From the NCBI GenBank assembly GCA_019802505.1, contig JAFMOC010000038.1, forward strand, positions 3,400,501-3,464,500: a DNA stretch of 64,000 nt, read 5' to 3'. This DNA is from Corydoras sp. C115. Lineage: Eukaryota > Chordata > Actinopteri > Siluriformes > Callichthyidae. Below, piece after piece: positions 58,376-64,000 of the stretch (within the stretch, counting starts at the first letter, position 1; the number at the start of each line of letters is the position of its first letter). The translations under genes and the position numbers were made by a program. The notes under the pieces were generated by a model, which was not told the DNA's origin, searched no databases, and was given only the letters and a program-made list of their open reading frames with translations.

Positions 58376-59006
58376 GGTTTTACAGGGATTGATACACTTG
58401 CAGGAATGTGGGAAAACTATGTTTGAATATTTAAGCATTGGGTGTGGAAAGTCCAGTGAGATATAAAGGTGGGATGATCACTATCATTATACTAGTTATG
58501 ATTATATTACTCGGTTTTGATGTGTCCCTGCTCCCAGCATACATACTGTAATTTAACTAATCAGCTAAACTATTGTCCTAAATATGCGTCATTACACCAA
58601 AAAAGAAAGAAGACATAAACTGCAATGTGTTTAAGAAAACCCAGATTTTACAAGTCATGCTAACAGAGCCTCTGAGGCATATCGCCACTCTCCACCAGAC
58701 TGCCAGTCAAAAAGAACGGCTATGTTGACATCGTATGAGTGTGCTTCATTTTCCACAACGAGCAAAAGGTCGAAGCCGTCTGCGTAAAAGCAGAGACAAA
58801 CATTACATGCTTGGGTGGAGACACCTGCCACAGCGCAAGCTGTTTGTTCTCGGATTGGGGGTCCGTGCACTTTCTTTTAGATACACACATACATGGGCAC
58901 ACACACACACACACACAATATATATAACAATAGAACCACTGATTCGAAGACATAACAATCATCTACTAAACGACTAAATGTAAATCGAATGTACACAATA
59001 ATAAAT

Positions 59007-59302
59007 TCATCCATCCATTATCTTCCACTTTATCCTCTGCTAGGGTTACGGTGGGGGGGTTCCACATGCCCACCAGGGGAGAATGTTTTGGGGGCTGGGC
59101 AGATACACCCAGGACACTGGGCACACACTCACTCACACAGACACACATTATATGGGTGTATTTTGGATTGTGGGAGGAAACCGGAGAACCCGGAGGAAAC
59201 CCACGTTTAGAACATGGAAACTCCACCCAGATTGGGATTAGAACCGGGAATCCCTAGCGCTGAGAGGAGAACATGCTAACCACTAAGCCACCGTGTCGCC
59301 CC
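59007..59302 (-). mobile_element. SINE-1 copy with 11-bp target-site duplication
   Basis: Reverse copy with internal deletions (the caatttgg section is short), ending ccaccgtgtcgcc. Flanked by caataataaat at 58996-59006 and 59303-59313. Confidence 0.92.
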
Positions 59303-59313
59303 CAATAATAAAT

Positions 59314-60089
59314 GATAAAAAAAGTAATATACTCTATTATAAACTCATGGTATTGGGACAGTTGCACTACAGCTGTGCGTATATGTCATCCATTTGGTCC
59401 GCTATTTGCAGCTTTTACACTTCCACGAATACGCATCATTAAGATTATGGAATATGTCTGTAAAAAAATGCCTATGTGCACACACACACACAATCTTAGT
59501 CAAGTGCTGTTCTGCTGTTCTGTCTTAGCAGGTTAGCCTGATACCCATTGGACTTTCTCTTTTTCATCACAGTTAGAACACAATCAATGTGTGGCTATGT
59601 CTGCACCCGCTGTTCCACTCCCTCTCCCTCTCTCTTACTATGCCTTTCTCAGTCAACCTCTCTCAAAACGAGACCTGAATAAGGTTTGGATCAAAGGGAA
59701 TCAATCTAACTGAGAGAGCAGGAGAGAGAGAGAGAGCGAGAGAGAGAGAGAGAGAGAGAGGGAGGAACACCTATCGATTCTTCAAAAAAAAAAAAACACA
59801 CACACACACACACACACACACGAATCCTGTTTCAAATTAGTGGTTCGTTTAAGTCATTTGTTTGCAGAAACATCCCAAATCAAACAAAATTGGACGCCCT
59901 TCTAATCATTGCCTGCTATTTTAGCCACACCCCCTTTATCCACAGCCACAAAAAAACAGACTCATCATGCCCGTCACAAGAGCTGGTATGATGGGCAAGA
60001 CATGAGAATAATGAAATCTGTTGTTGTGTTGTTGAATAAACAAATATTTAAAATTATTCTGGTTTCTGAACACATTCAATATACATATA
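59314..60089. other. intron 1 sequence with GA and A/AC runs
   Basis: (GA)n at about 59717-59760 and an A run followed by (AC)n at 59784-59821; no exon recognised. Confidence 0.6.
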
Positions 60090-60098
60090 AATAAATAA

Positions 60099-60177
<79 letters not shown>
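60090..60177. repeat. (AT)n microsatellite
   Basis: AAAT repeats followed by about 75 bases of AT, ending at a SINE-1 breakpoint. Confidence 0.96.
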
Positions 60178-60178
<1 letters not shown>

Positions 60179-60275
60179 CCCAGCGATAGATTGGCGCCCT
60201 GTCCTGTCCGGCACCTGAAATGTTCTCAATGGAGACCCAAGTAGAGGAAAAAACAAGATAATGAATGAATGAAAA
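60178..60275 (+). mobile_element. SINE-1 3' end, 5' part replaced by (AT)n
   Basis: Begins at cccagcgatagattggcgcc and ends acaagataatgaatgaatga. Confidence 0.88.
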
Positions 60276-60571
60276 TTTGAACTGCTACACATAATTTAAG
60301 CTAAATATTATGGAAAGTCGACAAAATCTCGGAGGCAGTTTTAGTTAAAATCAGCACAAAATAAAGCCTTAATATAAATGATGTGCGAGTGAGACTGTGG
60401 CACCATTTTCCACTCATGCAGGGTGTAGAAGGCAAATGAATAACACAGATGCGCATGTGCTCACTGATGCAAAACGAGCTTTTGTGGTTTTATCTCACAG
60501 ACGTACTAACACAGACAGACAGAACAACTATTTTCATGTCCTTACTTGGGAAAAACATTACGTGCAGTTAG

Positions 60572-60575
<4 letters not shown>

Positions 60576-60610
<35 letters not shown>
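60576..60610. repeat. (GT)n microsatellite
   Basis: About 35 bases of GT repeat. Confidence 0.95.
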
Positions 60611-60612
<2 letters not shown>

Positions 60613-61154
60613 GACCCCTCCAAGGTTGTTCAGTGAAGCAGCTCACGCTTGTTTGTGATTATCATAATGAATTTTCTACCTCTGTTCCTTAAACAGGGTG
60701 ATTATGGAGCTAATCACAATAATAAACAGGGAAACGCTGAGAGCTCAACCACTCCAACACACACGTCTTCAGCACTCGACAAGGTTGTAAAACACATCCA
60801 TACCACCGACCAACCTAATGACACGTGACACTCTCACACTTCCCATTAATGAATCCACCTGGTCGGATATATTACTCCGATGTAACCATGGCGACCTCGG
60901 ATATTAATTACACTTCAGCGGGATCTGTTCCAATACAGCGGTATTAACAAAACAAGTTCTGCTTTTATTAAAGTAATTATTTCTGGTAAAAAAAAAAAGT
61001 ATTTCAAAGGTCAAAAACAACAAGTGGCTTATAGAGTAACCTGCGGAAACGGATTTCCTCCCTGGTGTATTATGAGGAATTAGCATAAATCTAACATTAA
61101 CACACTAGAACCAGACAGTTCTATCAGATCGGCTTGCTGTAGGGTTCTACATAT
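60611..61154. other. intron 1 sequence, complex and repeat-free
   Basis: 60640-60900 has balanced composition and no repeat; a possible conserved non-coding stretch. Confidence 0.4.
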
Positions 61155-61283
61155 ATTCCATTAATTATCTCCCACTTTATCCTCTATTAGGGTCGCGGTG
61201 GGGTTCCCATTGACCATCCAGGGAGAACGTTTCGGGCGCTGGGCAGATACACCCAGGACAGGGCGCCAATCTATCGCTATTCC
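61155..61283 (-). mobile_element. SINE-1 3' part
   Basis: Reverse piece from ccattaattatctcccactt to agggcgccaatctatcgct. Confidence 0.87.
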
Positions 61284-61863
61284 ACTTCATTTAAAACTTT
61301 AGAAGTAGATTGAAAACACATGTGTTTGTTGCGTTTAATTAATTCCTTATAGCTAAAGGTGTAGATCTCAGGTTTAATGGTAACCAATTGAATCAGTTGG
61401 TGTTGGATTGGTGATCTGGGATCAGTATGTGCTGGCATTTCAGCTTTTCAGCCAGCTCAACATTGATGGAGAGTGTGGTGCTGAAATTACACCATTCCAA
61501 GAAGCCCTCTTGACTAAGTAACAGCAGTATCTGTCCCTTTTACTTCTGCTGCTCTAGGCAGTTATGCCGGAGTCACATGCCGCACTGTGTCAACCTCACA
61601 CTTTGTCTATAATGTAAGTCCTGTGTTTATATATATCTGTTTTTGTTGTTCTAAGTATCATCAGCTCCTCATACATAACGCTCCCGCTACTGAGTTTTGG
61701 TTTTCCCAAGGTTTCTTATTTAAAACCCATCAATAATAGGGAGGCGTTTTTTTTTTGGCACTGCTTTGTGCTCTTTTGGTGTTTAGCCTCAGAATACTGT
61801 AACGCTGTTTTGTCACAATGTACTGTTATAAAAAGCGCTGTATAAATAAATTAACTTTAACTT
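61284..61863 (+). mobile_element. LINE 3' end
   Basis: cccaaggtttcttatttaaa, then tttttggcactgctttgtgc, and the terminal ataaaaagcgctgtataaat are the typical 3' region of a teleost LINE. The upstream part (from tccacttcatttaaaac) has the same orientation. Recognised from memory. Confidence 0.6.
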
Positions 61864-62227
61864 GAATCTAATTGAATGTTAAATGCTCAGGACCCCACAA
61901 TGTCAATGTGGCCATTTAAGAATACAAACTAAATTTAAGTGCTGGTGCATTAGTGTCACTGCATCTTGTAAGCAGCGTGCTGTGAGCACGGATGAAGGAT
62001 CACAGAATGACAACACAAACTGTGCAGCAACAAATGAGCTACTGTTTCTAACTCTACCACTGTAACATACACCATGTTGAGAACTTCAACAGCACGACTG
62101 AAGCACTAACGCAACACACACTAATAACACAATCATAACAGTATAATCACAGTGCTGAGAATGGCCCACCATCTAAATAGTAACTATGTGGTAGTTCTAA
62201 TCATTTTGAGCAGTGTTTCTGAACTGG
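61864..62227. other. intron 1 sequence without recognised features
   Basis: Non-repetitive. Confidence 0.5.
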
Positions 62228-62562
62228 CCACAAATTATTTTCCGCTTAATCCTGTACTAGGGTTGCGGGGGTGGGGGGTTCCCCATGTCTATCCAGGGGA
62301 GAACGTTTCAGAACCCAGGACATGATGCCAATCTATCATTGGGCACACTTACTCACACTGACACACACATTTTTACAGACACACAAGCGCAATCTATATG
62401 GGGCAATTTAGAGCATTCAATTTACCTTAAGTCCAAGTTCTTGGACTGTGGGAAGAAACCAGAGACCCTGGAGGGAACCCCTCAGACACGGGGAAAACAT
62501 GGAAACTCCAACCAGATTGGGATTCGAACAGTCAGGTGTACTAACCACCGTGCCACCCAGCC
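62228..62562 (-). mobile_element. old SINE-1 copy
   Basis: Reverse copy: ttttccgcttaatcctgtac, atccaggggagaacgtttc and ctaaccaccgtgccaccca; part of the head deleted. Confidence 0.86.
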
Positions 62563-62619
62563 ACATTTTTTATATTTTTAGTTTTTTTTTATTATATAAT
62601 ATTTTTATAATATTTTTAT

Positions 62620-62952
62620 ACGGTGGCTGAGTGGTTCTCAGCGCTAGGGATTCCCGGTTCGAATCCCCATCTGGGTGGAGTTTCCATGTTCTCCCCGTGT
62701 CTGCGTGGGTTTCCTCCGGGTTCTCCGGTTTCCTCCCACAGTCCAAAAACATGGATCAAGTCAATTGAATTCTCAAAATTGCCCCATATAGAGTGTGTCT
62801 GTGTGAGTGAGTGTGTGCCCAGCGATGGATTGGCGCCCTGTCCTGAGTCTATCTGCCCAGCGCCCGAGAAGTTCTCCCCTGGATGGGCATGGGGAACCCC
62901 ACCGCGACCCTAATAGAGGATAAAGCGGGAGATAATGAATGAATGAATGAAA
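62620..62952 (+). mobile_element. young SINE-1, short deletion in head
   Basis: tacggtggctgagtggttct joins directly to cagcgctagggattcccgg, so gcacgttcgcct is missing. The rest is near-identical to the young copies. Confidence 0.93.
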
Positions 62953-63676
62953 AATTTTAAACAATACAAATTAAAGGAGATATGCAACTGATAAAAAAAT
63001 GGTGGGTACCATGGTGACGAGAATGCTGCGTGCATCTGAAGCATATTTCTTTTTTTTTCCAAGATAAAAGACGGATACAAAATCGGATGAATAATTTTAA
63101 TTAATATTTTTTTTTAAAATGTATTTATTTCTAACCCACCGATTGAGACTCGTTTATTTCAAAAACATAATAAAGGAGATTTAGCTAAACAGATGGATTA
63201 CGACAATTGCAGAACTACAAAGTGCATCAATATGGTAAGCACCGTTGTTAAAATAGACAACAAATGTAGAAACATGAAGATAACCCTGTGAAAAGGCCAG
63301 TGACATTTTTATTTCAGTGACGGAATGACTTGTTCGTATTCCTAAATGTAATCCAGAGTGCATGTAATCACCTATCCCACAGCTAAGTAATAATAGGCAG
63401 GTCTCTGGTGTTCATACTGGCACAGGTTTGTGGGTTATGGAGATAACACCATCCAGCAGTGAAACAAGAACAAACAAATGCATGAAATTGAACCATTACC
63501 TGCTGAGAGTGGCTGCAAATGGGACAGAACAGAGTGTAAAGTCTGAGGTGTGGAGAAAGAAACAGCAAAGACAAGAGCCTCTGTGTCTGATTGGAAAATG
63601 ATCTTTTGATGTCACACTGTCTGCTTCAAAAAACTGAAGCTGTTAAATTTGTTGTCTTCATTTCTGTTGGTAACAA
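62953..63676. other. intron 1 sequence without recognised features
   Basis: Non-repetitive; nothing recognised. Confidence 0.5.
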
Positions 63677-63741
63677 CAAATTTACCATATAAATTTACCA
63701 TATATATAAATTTACCATATATATATATATATATAAATTTA

Positions 63742-63821
<80 letters not shown>
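63677..63821. repeat. aaatttaccatat repeats merging into (AT)n
   Basis: Four copies of aaatttaccatat with growing AT spacers, then about 80 bases of AT repeat. Confidence 0.93.
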
Positions 63822-63829
<8 letters not shown>

Positions 63830-63837
<8 letters not shown>

Positions 63838-64000
63838 TAGTGTTTAGCACTCAGTGCTGGGCATCCAGGTTTGAATTCAAATCTGGCTGTTGTTTCCATG
63901 TTCTTCCCGTGTTGGCTTGGGTTTCCTCCAGGTTCTCCGGTTTCCCACCCACAATCGAAAAACATGGATTTAAGGAATATGAAATGCGCTGAATTGCCCC
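63830..64000 (+). mobile_element. SINE-1 copy, cut by window end
   Basis: Begins agtgtttagcactcagtgct at the edge of the AT/GT array and runs to gctgaattgcccc at the last base. Confidence 0.85.

Overview
This window is vertebrate nuclear DNA from a teleost fish. It is AT-rich, with many dinucleotide microsatellites and tRNA-derived SINEs of the DANA/Mermaid-like (V-SINE) type. It holds five split coding exons with canonical GT-AG borders. The SINE types point to an ostariophysan such as a catfish, but that is inference and species cannot be assigned. There is no bacterial, phage or organellar gene structure here; most long open frames are translated (AT)n/(GT)n arrays or SINE sequence.

The only gene I can support is a zeta-sarcoglycan (sgcz) on the minus strand. 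Its exons, in transcript order, are at 50165-49971, 41510-41409, 30442-30355, 10008-9886 and 5690-5618. They join in frame (intron phases 0, 0, 1, 1, 2) to give about 194 residues: the cytoplasmic N-terminus, the single transmembrane helix and the first part of the extracellular domain. The 5' exon lies beyond base 64000, and the last exons, including the Cys-rich C-terminus, lie to the left of base 1. The window is therefore the middle of one gene, and everything else is intronic: intron 1 (at least 13.8 kb), intron 2 (8.5 kb), intron 3 (11.0 kb), intron 4 (20.3 kb), intron 5 (4.2 kb) and intron 6 (at least 5.6 kb).

The introns are a dense transposon record. About fifty copies or pieces of one 340-350 bp SINE (called SINE-1 here) occur on both strands. 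Several are near-identical, with target-site duplications, and some sit nested inside older copies. A second tRNA-derived family (SINE-2, about 210 bp) occurs about nine times and shares its 3' tail with decayed LINE fragments. Single insertions with verifiable ends include a 399-bp hAT-type element (8-bp duplication), a 456-bp solo LTR (TG...CA ends, 5-bp duplication) and a 652-bp palindromic MITE-like element. Degraded LINE reverse-transcriptase pieces, LINE 3' ends and Tc1-like transposase scraps are also present.

The points most worth a second look are these: exon 4 of sgcz sits between complementary (UG)18 and (AC)13 tracts a few bases from its splice sites; a 40-unit, 22-bp minisatellite has grown inside a SINE-2 copy; a tandem duplication preserves both the empty and the filled site of a SINE-2 insertion; and exon 6 begins with a donor-like GTAATG, resembling a recursive splice site.
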